Origin: Fennellomyces sp. T-0311
Lineage: Eukaryota > Mucoromycota > Mucoromycetes > Mucorales > Lichtheimiaceae
Assembly (NCBI GenBank): GCA_025266875.1
Contig: JALLLT010000029.1
Span: 1-64,000, forward strand
Direction: 5' to 3'
DNA length: 64,000 nt
In this document: positions 1 to 11,352 of the stretch, piece after piece
How positions within the stretch are numbered: the first letter of the stretch is position 1
How the letters are laid out: the number at the start of each line of letters is the position of its first letter
The notes under the pieces: model-generated
What the model was told of the DNA's origin: nothing
Databases searched by the model: none
Seen by the model: the letters and a program-made list of their open reading frames with translations, nothing else
Program-made: the position numbers and the translations under genes

Positions 1-1196
1 AGGAATAGATGGTTATGGGCATCAACCAGGTGGTTAGTTATGTCGTCCTCATCTGGAAGCGAATGTAAGAAAGGCGGCAGTGACAAGGCTTTTGTGGCGT
101 CGTGGTCGATGATAAATGAAAGAAGGCTCAAGACGGCTTTCGTGTACAGATGGTGGCGTTCGAAGATTGTCCGCTCTATCAACGTATATACGTTCTCGTT
201 CTTAAAAGACAGCTGGAGATCTTCACAGATTAGGATAGCAATCGTAGCGAGCCGACGTGCTTCGAGTGGTTGTAAAAGAATATAAATGATGAAGTGCTGC
301 AGAAACGTGATGGTGTACAGAGTCTCGATCTTGCGTTTTGGATCATCGAAGATTTCCAGAAGAATATTCTTGGCTTTGGTGTAGAAAAAATCGGCCATTT
401 GACGCCGCTGTACTGCTGAATAGCCTCCAAGTTGTTTGATGTGGCAGACGGTAGTGACACAGATTGCGAGTGTGATGGGACATGATAATGGATCAGAGAG
501 GTTGCGGTAGTGTTCGAGGTAGCTTGGCGCATGAAGGAGTGGTCGCTGTGGGTTTCTGTGCTTCAAATACCAATGCACCAATTGGTCAATTATAGGTCGG
601 TAAGGCTCACCTTCGGATACCCATTGATCTCGGTACACGGGTGGATATGATTCGAGAGGGGTAATCACACCGTTGATCATCGAGCGGTAGCCACGCATGA
701 TATATATGATTGCAGAGTTCTCAAAGCGGATCGGTGTACCATTGAATAGGCCTCTGAATGGTGATAGGTACCGAAGCGATGCTCGGCTGTACATGACAAG
801 TTCTTCGAGTGTGGTTATCATTGTGTGCAGTTTGAGGAGTCCGTCCTCGATACTGAGCTTCCACTGTACTTCTTGAGACGGCTCGGTGTTCGTATACTGT
901 TGTATACTGTATTCAGCATGTTTCAGTTCACTGTATAGCTGATCCACCTGATGATGCCAGTACTCCAAAGTTTTCGATCCGTACTCCTTGGGTAACACAT
1001 CGTCATCGTCGTCTCGATCGTAGGTGGAATGGCATTCAAGCCTCAATTTGGTGCAACGAACACAAACTGTAGAATTCTCTTCCCAAAAGCATCCTCGCCG
1101 ACGTTTTTTGCAAGCTACAATGCAGTTAAGTGAGGATTCTTGTCGCGATTGAGTAATACCTCTGCAGGGGCTGCGGTAACGGAACTGATACTGCAT
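1..1196 (-). CDS. Zn2Cys6 (GAL4-type) transcription factor, 3' end off the window
   Basis: This is a fungal zinc-cluster transcription factor, expected to act in the nucleus. The ATG is at 1196-1194. Exon 1 encodes about 12 residues ending in S-P-C-R. A 45-nt intron (1159-1115; donor GTATTA, branch-like CTTAAC, acceptor TTGTAG) then splits the zinc cluster. After splicing the motif is C-R-A-C-K-K-R-R-R-G-C, eight residues, C-V-R-C, six residues, C, which is the canonical C-x2-C-x6-C-x8-C-x2-C-x6-C. Without splicing the first spacing would be an abnormal C-x3-C, which supports the intron. An acidic run of five Asp follows, then about 340 residues of open frame to the edge, including a HAPSYLEHY segment like the middle homology region of fungal-specific TF domains. 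The target genes are unknown. The C-terminus lies outside the window. Confidence 0.82.
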   Translation of the reverse strand, partial: MQYQFRYRSPCRGITQSRQESSLNCIVACKKRRRGCFWEENSTVCVRCTKLRLECHSTYDRDDDDDVLPKEYGSKTLEYWHHQVDQLYSELKHAEYSIQQYTNTEPSQEVQWKLSIEDGLLKLHTMITTLEELVMYSRASLRYLSPFRGLFNGTPIRFENSAIIYIMRGYRSMINGVITPLESYPPVYRDQWVSEGEPYRPIIDQLVHWYLKHRNPQRPLLHAPSYLEHYRNLSDPLSCPITLAICVTTVCHIKQLGGYSAVQRRQMADFFYTKAKNILLEIFDDPKRKIETLYTITFLQHFIIYILLQPLEARRLATIAILICEDLQLSFKNENVYTLIERTIFERHHLYTKAVLSLLSFIIDHDATKALSLPPFLHSLPDEDDITNHLVDAHNHLF

Positions 1197-1599
1197 GTTA
1201 GTAAATTTTTTGAACTGATGAATGCTATTGTTGCTGGGTTACGTCGTTGCCAAGAATATATGGTCGTTGTCATTAAGCTATCTTGGCACCCCACAACTCT
1301 ATCGCAACTTTTTTGCCCTGGTACATTCCCTGTTAGTTAGATCAAAGGTCTACTCTTGGGTTTAAATCGATGGATATAGATCACGACCGCCCCTTCTGTT
1401 GACTAGTTAATCAGGTGTATCAATATGAATAATTCGCACCAGGCCATGAAAGAAACAAGAGATAGCAAGCAAAGGATTAGAAGGAAGATTTTTTAGGCTA
1501 GGGCCTGGTAGATCATTTTCGAGTTATGCATTAATACCAGTACAGCAGCTGCGAACGTCAACCCCGCCCGCTTTCTTCTTTGAACTACGAGTTTCAGAA
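1197..1599. promoter_or_regulatory. Divergent intergenic region between Zn2Cys6 factor and NRDE2
   Basis: About 400 bp separate the divergent start codons of the zinc-cluster factor (minus) and NRDE2 (plus). No coding potential was recognised. It must carry both promoters. A pyrimidine-rich stretch lies just upstream of the NRDE2 ATG (about 1565-1580). No clear TATA box was seen. Confidence 0.5.
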
Positions 1600-4500
1600 A
1601 TGAGCTCTGACAAGGTACTTTTTACCTTTCTTCCTTATATTATTCTGTTACTAACTATGGAAAAGAATCGCGGTATCCCACCACCGCCTTCATTCTCCTC
1701 GGCACCCGACATGAGTAGCTCAACAGGATTCGCGGTGCCTTCATTTTCCAGTGCACCCGATTTGTCAGGTTCGCAAAAGACTGACTTATGTGCTGAGCGA
1801 GCTAATCTCTCAAAAACAGAATTGACTGCGGATGACAATCAAAGAGAACGTAAACGTAAAAAGCATAAACGGGATCGATCCTCTGATAGAAAACGACATC
1901 GTGGACGATCACGCTCACCTGAAAGGTCGTCGCGTCGTCGATCGCGATCACCAGAGCGACGATCCCATCGACGATCTCGCTCTCCTTCCAGTCGTAAGCG
2001 TCGTCGATCGCGAGAGCATCACACTCGACGATCCCGGTCGCCAATGCCTTCATCGTGAGTTACATCATAATAGGGATAATTGAAAATTTACTGACAGTTA
2101 GATACAGTGGTCGATTAGAAACAGGGCTTCTGTTTGTCGTAGATACACGAGGTGATTCGAAAAATATAACATACGGTGGGAATCACGAATACAATGTGCC
2201 AGCCTATCATCGCTCAGGAGGTATGGTGACAATTTGTCAAGGTACATAGCGCTAATGTCGATCTCCAGGCGGATATATCATTGGCTTGCCCACCATTCGA
2301 ATCAGTAAGGGCAGTGCTACCGAAGGCAAAGTGCTGAAGCTCATCGATCCCCGGGGAAATTATAAAGTATGTTTTCATGGCAACATGGATATTCATGTAC
2401 TCATTTATATCCCTAGAAACCACTAAGATATATGGATGCCGAATATACGTGGAAAGAAGCTGACAAGGCGCTCAAAAGGTATGATATATGGAAAATAGGA
2501 AATGGGAAAGATACTGATATTGTGTACCAGAATTCGTATTCGACCATCATTGGATCCAGAAGCACGTCTAGCGGATGAAGACCAGGATTTCATCCAGATT
2601 GAAAATGATGCACAAGGCAAAGCAGAAAAGAATAGCCAGGTTGTGTCCAGCGGTGTCGACTATCGAAGCATTGAAGGACCGACTAGACCAGCGCCTCATG
2701 ATTCGGATGAGGAATCTGAAGAAGGAGAGAGTTTTGATGAATATGTTCGCAGACGCACAATTGAATTCAACAAGCAATTAGCTCAGGTTTGGCTAGCATC
2801 CTTTAAGGTTGAGCAAGGATACTTAACATTTGGGTTTGTAGGAGCCAGAAAATGTGGAAGCATGGCTTGCATTCATTGCTTTCCAAGACGAGGCAGCTCA
2901 AGGCTTGAATACAGGTGTGGATAGCAAATCTCGCACCAAAGCCAACAAATCCAGTCTGAACGAAGTCAAAATGAGCATATTCGAGAAAGCTCTGGAGGCC
3001 AACCCCCATAATGAAGCGCTCGTATTGGCTTACTTGGACTGTGGCGAAAAAATGTGGGAGTAAGTACCATGGATACCAGGTGAAATGGTGTGTATCTAAT
3101 CTCGTTTCGCAGCACTCTTACTCTGCTTCAGCATTGGGATAAAGCGTTGAAGAAGCACCCTGAATCAATTCGGTTATGGGCCGATTATATCAACCTGCGT
3201 CAAACAAACTTCTCAAGCTTCTCCTTTTTACAATGTGTTAAGGTGTTTGAAGATTGCATCGCGACACTTAACAAGGTTGCACGCCGATTGCAGCGAAAGC
3301 GTAAGAATGAAGACAACTACGAAGGTAAAAAAATAAAGGGATATATGGTTTTCATCGTGAAGGAAGGTACTAATAATTGTTTGGTTGGCTAGCTCGAGAA
3401 AGTATTGAGTCGGTCATGGTCTATGTCTTGCTCAGAGCATGTTTATTTATGAGACAATCTGGTGAGCATATTCGTTTGATCATATTGGACAGTTTACTGA
3501 TTGGTTTGATGGGCGATAGGATACCATGAAAGAGGATTTGGCACCATGCAAGCAGTAGTTGAATTTGCTCTTTTCCAACCGCAGATCTTCACCATGTCGC
3601 TTGATATATCTTTCGAGGATATGGTCGCCGAGTTTGCTGAGTTCTGGGACAACGAAGTACCTAGATTTGGTGAAGAGGTAATTACAGCCGTCAAATTACG
3701 ATATATGATCTTTAACTGTTGCGTTAGGGAGCCAAAGGCTGGAGAGAATATTATCGATCCAAATACAGTAAGGAAAAATTTGTGTAAAGTGACTGAAATG
3801 CTGATCTTGCGTAGATGAAGAAGAAACTATACCTGAGGAAGAATCCACAGCGGATGGAAGCGCCGATAATGGTATAATTTGATACCGCGAACTTCTGACT
3901 TAACAGCTTACATTGCTTCGGCCATAAAGTTTACAGCTTGCAGGATTGGGTGCGATTAGAAGATTCAAAGGAACGACGCAGCCGTCTCCCAAAGAAAATG
4001 AAAGGTATTTTCTCGGAGCAAGCCAAGTGAGTTTGGAGGCTAATGATTGCACAGATACCCCGCCTGAGATTATTGATGAAGATCCATACGTGATTACCTT
4101 ATCAGACGACATCCGAGAGTTTCTTTTCAACATAACAACACATGAAGCCCGCCAAGGCTTGCTGTACGGTGTCTTTGTTTACCTTGGCTTACCATTCACT
4201 CCTCCTGGTGTTGGCACGAACACACATTTTTGTATCGACACATTCACTCACAACGACCTCAAGTTGGATGGCTTCTGGCCTTCCAAGCAACAACCATTAC
4301 GCATCACCTACGTTGAGGGCATACCGATGGAACCTGAACATGCAGTACAAGATAGGGAGCCATTCGACTATCCTGTCTCATATCCTGTCGGTACCTCAGA
4401 ACTCTTTGCTCGTCACGATCACTGGTTTTCATGTGTGACAAACTGCCATGTAGATAATGATATTGAAGCCAAATTCACTCGGTAAATTTATGCAATGCGT

Positions 4501-6053
4501 TCGACATTCCTTTCGCTAATCGGCGATGTAGAAACGCATTCAAGCAACTCCTGTCATTAAAATGGACTGATCACTTGGCTGTATGCTATCTTTCATTTGA
4601 ATCAAGCTACTCTAACAAGAGGTATTATGACTCTTCACTATCGTTATGTATTTTAACATGAAGTAAACAGTGCAAGAAGCCTCGCAAAAGAGCTACTCAA
4701 GGATAATCGGTCCAACTTGACGCTGTGGAATGTATACGCGCAGATGGAAAAATGCCATGGCAAGTTAAAGGAGGCGCGTAAAGTTTATCAGACTGCTTTG
4801 GCGACCTATCATACCTTCCCTGTGGAAGATCAAGTGGTAGCGCCTTTGCTCCATAGCGCTTTTGCTCAGTTGGAATGGGAAGAGGGCCGGTCAGATCATG
4901 CGCTTAAAATTCTGGTCTCATTGGGTGCTGAGCAGGTCTATGGTTAGCCATCAACAATTACATGATGCAATGGGTAGATATTGACTTTGCTCTTACCAGA
5001 TGAAAAAGCTGAAGTGCCATCCAATGCACAGATACTTAAAGCTCGAAAGGTACATTCCGTTATTAGCAACTGGAATAGCCTATCTAACACCATGTATAGT
5101 TTTATCAGCAAAAAACAAGCCAATTATCCTTGCTGACAGAAGACGAAATGGATATTGCATACCACTACACTATTTGCTACGCGCTATTCCAATATCTGAC
5201 ACGGGGTCTTGAAGAAGCATCTGCAGTTTATGAACGAGCCTTGGAATATATTAAAGAACGGCATGCAGAGCGAGGTTTTGAGAGCGAGGTGTTGTGGGTC
5301 GCATACATCAAGCTCAGATACCAGCATGTTGTCGTGAACACTCGCTCTGGATATAAGCCTGGGCAATTACGCGAAGCTCTTCAGCGTGCAATGTCGTTGT
5401 TTCCGAATAACACCGTATTCATTGGTTTGTATGTATGGAACGAGGCCCGAACTAAGCTGTACAATCGCGTCCGAACGATGTTTGTGAAATCCTTGGAAAG
5501 GTATGTCGAGCTCAGTGCTGTGGATATCTCAGAAAGCTCACCCTATATTCAGCGACCCGAATGTTATCCTATGGCTGTCTGCTATTCGAACTGAATTGCA
5601 TAACCATCATCCATACGATGTCAACCAAGTCCGCTCACTATTCGAATCTGCTACCGAAAGCACGACGTAAGATTTACATAGGATATTTGGGATTAAAGAT
5701 TACTAAAGTTCCATTACAGCACTAGAGCCTCTATTCTATTATGGAAACTCTACATCGAGCACGAAGTACAATGCGGCGACAAGGCACGAGCCAAATCTCT
5801 TTATTACCGTGCAATTCGTGCATGCCCTTGGTCCAAAGGTGTGTGAATTTTCTCTTCTGCTTTTACGGACGGTACTAATACACATTTGTGATTAGAAATT
5901 TGCTTGCTGGGTATACGATTACTATCACGACAACTTTCAGAGAAGGAATTGCACGAGATTGTCAGCCTTATGATGGAAAAGGAGATTCGGCTTCGACAGC
6001 CCATTGATGATAGACTGCTTGCTGATGATGATGCCATGATAGACTCGTTGTAA
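1600..6053 (+). CDS. NRDE2: NRDE2 family nuclear RNA surveillance / RNAi factor
   Basis: NRDE2 proteins act in the nucleus with the Mtr4 helicase and RNA exosome (human NRDE2, fission yeast Nrl1) and in nuclear RNAi in worms. The N-terminus (about 1850-2055) is an arginine/serine-rich domain with many RSRSP repeats. The family signature follows across an intron: FVVDTRGD, NITYGG, VPAYHRSG. Further on, ENVEAWLAFIAFQDE matches the conserved W-x-FxxFQDE block, followed by HAT/TPR-like helical repeats (for example NPHNEALVLAYLDCGE). The C-terminal PWSKEICLLG and an EKELHEIVSLMMEKEIR-like end match the family's PWSK...EKELR end once the intron after W-S-K is removed. Many short introns are present. 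Protein length is roughly 1,100 residues, as expected. The ATG at 1600 may be followed by a short intron (donor after GACAAG); the in-frame ATG at 1657-1659 is an alternative start. Stop TAA 6051-6053. Confidence 0.88.
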
Positions 6054-6277
6054 ATATTCTACCCATTTTTAGTTCTTCTGTCAGCTGTTTTATATTCTTT
6101 TGTATAAAAATAGCCTCTGCATTATGAATGAATCCGCACTTCACGCAGCATCTCAATTACAATCGTGCTTATTTTTTATCGGCAGCAAAAATGATTATAT
6201 TGATTAAATGATCTTATACAGAGAATGCAAAACTATAACTAGAGTACATGGATGTTGTGTGCGATAAGAAAATTGGT

Positions 6278-8044
6278 CTAGTAAAAAGAGAAATGACAAG
6301 GCAGAAGTAAATGTATTCCCATGCAGCCGCGGCTTCTCAGCTTTCTCACAAGGGTGATCAAATACTGAGGGTGAACATTCTCGAAGTCCGCTATCTCTAC
6401 GATCTTTGTCTTGATGAAGTCATCTTCTCGCTCCAGATACGTTTCCGTTGTTATGTTCGGATCACTCTTACAGGACGCAGCAAAGTCAGAGATGCCAGAC
6501 GGTATATCATCCCATACTTGGTCAACATATATCTTTTGCGCGGTATCCAGCACAAACCGCCGATTTGTTTCGATAAACGCATCGAATGCTTCTTTACCAA
6601 TTGTATTTCGCAATGCCACCGAGCAATGAATAGATGGAGCCTTGCCCTTGTTTCCAGTGATGATTGACTCCATTGCACCTCGGTCTAGAATGTACGTAAA
6701 TAGCTCATTCGATAGCGATGATGAGTCTATCGGGTCCAAATTGAAAAGCTGTTCTTGACATTCGCGGATACCGGAGACCAAGAACTTGTCCTTTGCTTTT
6801 TCGATCAAGATTGAAGCAGTGAGTTTTCGGATATTGTCCCAAAGTGACTTTGGAGGTCGTGAAGGTACATTCTGATCCAAGCTGACATCGTTCCATTGCC
6901 CGTTATCAATCCTCTTCTCCACGTATTTGCGGAGTGCTCTTACTTTTCCTTGTTCGTTATCCACACCGCAAATACTACTGAGACGTAACTTGAGTTTGAT
7001 GCACTCGTATGTAGTGACGTGGCGTAGATTTTTGTAGTCCGTGTGTTGAAGAAACCAATCTGTTTCCGCCATAAAGGTTACAATGTCATCCATGTTCCCC
7101 TCGTTACGCTCGACATATGCTTTGCAAAGCTGGACATTATTCCATACTTGCAGTCCGTGTGCTGACAACCGCTGAGCAAGTTCTCGATGTCGCGATTGCA
7201 TTTCTTGTCTGTTCCGGATACTGTGAATGATTTGGCGCAGTGTTGCTTCTTGATTTGCTGAACTTGTGCCGTTTCGAATGAACTCCGCAGCCTGAGGATC
7301 CGTCTCATCAACTTCCATAATATCTGCTGAAGCGAGTGCTGCTCGCAAAGCAGATCGCCGTGCATCACGCTCAGGCCGTAATCGTTCTTCCCGCCGTTCG
7401 CGAAGCTTGTAAAGCCGACGAAGATAGGATTCCACACCGATTTGACCACCGTAACGCATACGTGCCAATACATCGACATTGGGCCCTACTGGCTCAGGAT
7501 TTTCCTTAAAGTATTGGCGTCGACAAGTAAGGCATAGTCGAATTGTACACTTTTCGGGATTTACAAATACTGGTAGAGGTAAGTCGTACACCATTGGTCG
7601 TCTGCAACGCTGGAAGCAGCGTTCACAGATACGCTTGCTAGAAATCATCACCATGTCGCGATATGTCTTGTATTTGCCACGCCGTTTTGGTTTGCCGAGA
7701 TTAGCTCTTTCGCTTATCACCTTCCAGAGAGACATGTGATTGACAATGGTGTTAAATTGTCTTGACACTTGTGATATTATCACCAGCTGTGACGGATAGA
7801 GGTTGTGTAGTATAGCTTCTAACAATTCCCGTGGAAGTATCTCCAATCTCGATGTACAACCCACAGATATATTGCCAACGTTAACGGTAGTTTTATGATT
7901 GGATTCGCTCGTTCGGTTTCGTATATTGGTAGATTGTCGGAAGCCTGCCGATTTCGAAGATCTCCTACATCGCATGTAATATTTAGTCAGCTTGCCACCG
8001 GCTAATGTTGCAGAACGACGAATAGGGCGCGGAGCTGATGGCAT
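6278..8044 (-). CDS. F-box protein with a cysteine cluster (long paralog)
   Basis: This is a single-exon gene of about 588 residues. I chose the ATG at 8044 (MPSAPRP); the frame stays open to an upstream ATG at 8227, but that added stretch is hydrophobic and absent from the paralog. An F-box begins with LEILPRELLEAILHNLYPSQL, continues with a VSRQFN segment and ends near LWKVISERANLG. It should recruit a substrate to an SCF (Skp1-cullin) ubiquitin ligase. A cysteine cluster follows directly: C-E-R-C-F-Q-R-C, then about 32 residues, then C-L-T-C, suggesting a bound zinc. The C-terminal 350 residues are helical and charged, with no family I recognise. The gene at 9484-10164 is a tandem paralog of its first half. 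The substrate is unknown. Confidence 0.8.
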   Translation of the reverse strand: MPSAPRPIRRSATLAGGKLTKYYMRCRRSSKSAGFRQSTNIRNRTSESNHKTTVNVGNISVGCTSRLEILPRELLEAILHNLYPSQLVIISQVSRQFNTIVNHMSLWKVISERANLGKPKRRGKYKTYRDMVMISSKRICERCFQRCRRPMVYDLPLPVFVNPEKCTIRLCLTCRRQYFKENPEPVGPNVDVLARMRYGGQIGVESYLRRLYKLRERREERLRPERDARRSALRAALASADIMEVDETDPQAAEFIRNGTSSANQEATLRQIIHSIRNRQEMQSRHRELAQRLSAHGLQVWNNVQLCKAYVERNEGNMDDIVTFMAETDWFLQHTDYKNLRHVTTYECIKLKLRLSSICGVDNEQGKVRALRKYVEKRIDNGQWNDVSLDQNVPSRPPKSLWDNIRKLTASILIEKAKDKFLVSGIRECQEQLFNLDPIDSSSLSNELFTYILDRGAMESIITGNKGKAPSIHCSVALRNTIGKEAFDAFIETNRRFVLDTAQKIYVDQVWDDIPSGISDFAASCKSDPNITTETYLEREDDFIKTKIVEIADFENVHPQYLITLVRKLRSRGCMGIHLLLPCHFSFY

Positions 8045-8227
8045 TGTGTGATTTAGAAATGCCGGAAGGAATATGGGAAAAGAAGACACTTTACTTAAAA
8101 CGAGTTTATGAAGAGTTATAAGTGTTAGTGACACAATAAGAACAATGAATCTGCCATGAATGATGTTTGGTATTCCAAGATATATGTTTACACCCTTATT
8201 TATTATAAATCCTCGTTCGGATTCCAA

Positions 8228-9483
8228 TATATGGCATATACTGAGAACTTGATTGAGGCAAAGGTAAGCAAAAGGGATTGCTGCTGATTGTATGAGGTAT
8301 TCTTGTACCCAGTGTTCTTTATGTGACTTACCATAATAACAATGATGAAAGGAGATGATGAGTAAATTAATCTACATTGTTTAGGACAGTAAACGAGCTT
8401 ACTTCGTTTTGCTACAAAAGCATTATCAATATCTAACGTCATATTTTATACGTAACCCATTCAAAGTGATAAACGCTCCATTATTGGACTTCGCACGCTT
8501 GGTGTTATTTAGATCAGTTACAGATCCTTCAACGCTCTTTTTTACAACTAGGCATTGACATTCATCTGCAGTAGTATTTTGTGATAGTGTTTGTAATTTT
8601 TCTGAAGCAAATAAATGTACTTTAGTTATACATACAGTAAATTCAGATGTGTGTTGTTAGACTGTGAGATAACAGCACCTACGTATGCTTGACAAAGAAA
8701 GTAAGGTACTGTATTATACATATTTGCATATTTGAAGTATGCACTTTGGTTTACCGTATTGCAGGCGCTACATGATGGTACAGAAAAGTGAAGTTAGTCC
8801 CTCAATAAGACCGATAGCGCTGTAATATTATCGTAGATTTAAGGTTTCTGATAGCAGAATTGGCGATTACGTTTATGTCACGAATAAATATTTTATGTTT
8901 TCTGGTGTGACCAATTATTAAAAGCATCATTATATATTACGATGGCGGGATGTGTCTTTGTTATCTCAAGCGTATGCTCTTCACTTAATATTGCTACAAA
9001 GGCCTCCGGTCAAATGAAGATCCAGATTATGTATGTTGCTGGTTATGGAAGGTTTACCATGTGATACTGACATGAGCTCAAAGGCTATTTACTTGCCGAT
9101 TGTGTTAGACGATGCCAGAGTATATTCAAACGCTGAGAGGAAAGCAATCAGTACGTATCTTAATGGAACATGGTTGAGTACAAGGATGAGAACTATTATT
9201 AGTAAATAGCATAATAACTGGAAGAGCTAACAGCACGATAATTTTCGAGTGCCAGCAATATTTAAAATAAACCACTTTGGCACGAAGCTCCTCCTGCTAC
9301 GACCATGGCCACTCCTCCCTGTTGCCTCTTGGTAGAATAGCTTCTACCACACTGCTACTATGTCACATGATAACACATTCAATATGTCAACATGCCTTTT
9401 ATTCGATTACACATAAACACGTTCTTCAAATCGAAAATGTATATCTCTCCGGGATTACATACTACATTTTTGATAAAAAAAAT
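8228..9483. other. AT-rich intergenic DNA between the two F-box genes
   Basis: No gene is supported here. Open frames are short, rich in rare residues and lack splice-linked continuity. No leftover of the long paralog's C-terminal half was recognised, so the short paralog does not simply continue into this stretch after a stop codon. Confidence 0.5.
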
Positions 9484-10164
9484 TTATATAGCAACTCCTC
9501 TTTTGAACACTTGATACCAGTAAATCATATTATCCACCTCCTTGCCATCAAATATCCGTCTGTAGCGTCGTCTAATGCTAGCTTCTTCCACCCTTTCGGC
9601 ATGTGCTTGTATACCGACTTGGCCACCATACCAATATCGACTATCTCTATTTGCCCCAGTCTCTCCTGGTTCAGGGTTTCTTTGAAAGTACTCTCGTCGA
9701 CAAGGGAGGCATAAACGTATGATCTCATTGTTTCCGATACAAACGGGTAAAGGCATACCATATATTCTGTATTTCTTGCACCGCCTAAAACATTGCTCGC
9801 AAATACGTTTGCTTTCAATCAATACCAAACCAAGGTACGTGTTGCGTATTCCTCGCATTTTCGGGACACCAAGATTAGCAGCTCTTGAAATTTGCACCCA
9901 TAGAGTTGCCCCCAGTACACTGAAGTAGAGTGCCTTTGAAACTTTCATTAAATCGATAAGTTGAGACGGATAAAAATATTTTAGTATTTCCCAGTGTAAT
10001 TCCAACGGAAGGCTTTCTAGCATAGAAAGCTTGGTGATAGGTAGTGGACTGTTCAACCATCCGTAGCTGCGTCTTCTCCTTGGTCGGCTATGTCTTGTAA
10101 TATAATATTTGGTTATTTTTTCAATTGCAGCTCGTGCAGCCTTTCGTTGTGGTGTATCGTGCAT
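9484..10164 (-). CDS. F-box protein with a cysteine cluster (short paralog)
   Basis: Tandem paralog of the gene at 6278-8044, same strand. The preferred ATG is at 10164 (MHDTPQRKAARAA), giving 226 residues; the frame is open to 10302. It shares the F-box (LPLELHWEILKYFYPSQL), the R-A-A-N-L-G block and the cysteine cluster (C-E-Q-C-F-R-R-C ... C-L-P-C-R-R-E-Y-F). It also shares a Y-G-G-Q-V-G-I motif after N-P-E-P. It then stops about 40 residues later, where the long paralog continues for more than 300. Either it is a minimal F-box/Cys version of the protein or a truncated, decaying copy. Retention of every cysteine and an intact frame argue for some selection. Confidence 0.65.
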   Translation of the reverse strand: MHDTPQRKAARAAIEKITKYYITRHSRPRRRRSYGWLNSPLPITKLSMLESLPLELHWEILKYFYPSQLIDLMKVSKALYFSVLGATLWVQISRAANLGVPKMRGIRNTYLGLVLIESKRICEQCFRRCKKYRIYGMPLPVCIGNNEIIRLCLPCRREYFQRNPEPGETGANRDSRYWYGGQVGIQAHAERVEEASIRRRYRRIFDGKEVDNMIYWYQVFKRGVAI

Positions 10165-10302
10165 TCGTACTGTGTTAATATCAGAAAGAAATGTACTACT
10201 TTTATGTTTCTTGTACATTCTATGGATATCATATATAAGACAATAAGCACAAAAGGAGCCATCGAACCTGCCTTTTTTTAGTTTAATGCACATTTCGTTC
10301 AT

Positions 10303-11352
10303 TGCGCTAGCTCATATTGAATCCCTATATATTATTCTATTGCCCAAACTGATTGAATGGATGATTTTTGCGAGTGATCCTCATTGTGTACGTAAGATCT
10401 AATAACAATGATACCGAGCGATCAGTAATACTTACGTCGTCTACAATTATGTTTAACATTTAGAATCTGGGGAGATAGTTGTAGCAAAACTTCTAGACGC
10501 TCTATGTGCATTGCGTTGTCATACCAAAAAAAACCAGTTAAATCAATAAAGCAAATTATTAGATGAGTTCAGTTTCTCTCTTCTCGAAAGCATTAATACT
10601 GAGAACTAGAAATACTTAAAGTCCAATAGGGAACTAGGGTATCGATTCATTACGTAAGAGCCAACGCTAATTGACCTTGAGTAGAAAAACTGGACTTGAT
10701 AAGTTGGCCTGTATGTATTTTATCTGAAGTAATAGAATATATGTCGTTGTTTATCATTGTATCGCATTACTTTGAGCATATTAGTATTATGCTAGAACAC
10801 TTTTTATGAGTGGTGTAAATGTCGGAAAAAGTCATAAAATGACTTTTTTTCAAAAAAAGTACTTTTCCTCAAAAATGCATTTTGGCTCCCGTAATGACTT
10901 TTCGAAATGGCACCCCGAACACGATCAAGATGTATTTTTTAGGGTACTCGGACGCGCTCTGAGTTATGTCTTTATTTAATGGAAAGATCCTTTACGTATT
11001 TATATTGCTGGGATAAAACTCATGAACATATAGCCATACTGGGAGACTGTTATAATATTCAGGTACCGTCTCTTTCCTTTATCCGCTATTGTCATAGAGC
11101 TAACACTTTGGATACCACACTTGATCAGTATCACATGGAGCATTCCCAAACCATGCTTTGTTTAGTTTTTTATATACTCGTGTCAACGTATACGGAATAT
11201 ACACCGCTTGCTATAATTAACATCCGCTGTTACGCGCGACACTTTACATATAATAAAAGCAATCTGAATCACATTTACTATTATACATATCGGGGTATTA
11301 CATTGTTATCCGTACCCCATTTTATAGTAATTCCAGTGACATTTGGTTGGCT
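10303..11352. other. Gene-free AT-rich stretch with a cluster of short palindromes
   Basis: No coding region is supported. The plus-strand open frame at 10979-11356 has no recognisable domain and composition like random AT-rich DNA. A dense group of short palindromes sits at 10826-10903 (listed separately). Confidence 0.5.
10826..10903. repeat. Cluster of perfect short palindromes sharing ATGACTTTT
   Basis: Within 80 bp there is a hairpin with 10-bp arms (AAAAAGTCAT at 10826-10835 and ATGACTTTTT at 10839-10848, 3-nt loop). Two 12-bp palindromes follow: AAAAGTACTTTT (10855-10866) and AAAATGCATTTT (10872-10883). A further ATGACTTTT lies at 10894-10902. Function is unknown; it could be a repeat end or a protein-binding cluster. 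Confidence 0.6.

Noticed and set aside
8045..8227. N-terminal extension of the long F-box protein with a possible membrane helix
   Set aside because: The frame is open, but the paralog lacks it and the ATG at 8044 gives a normal start; most likely 5' leader.
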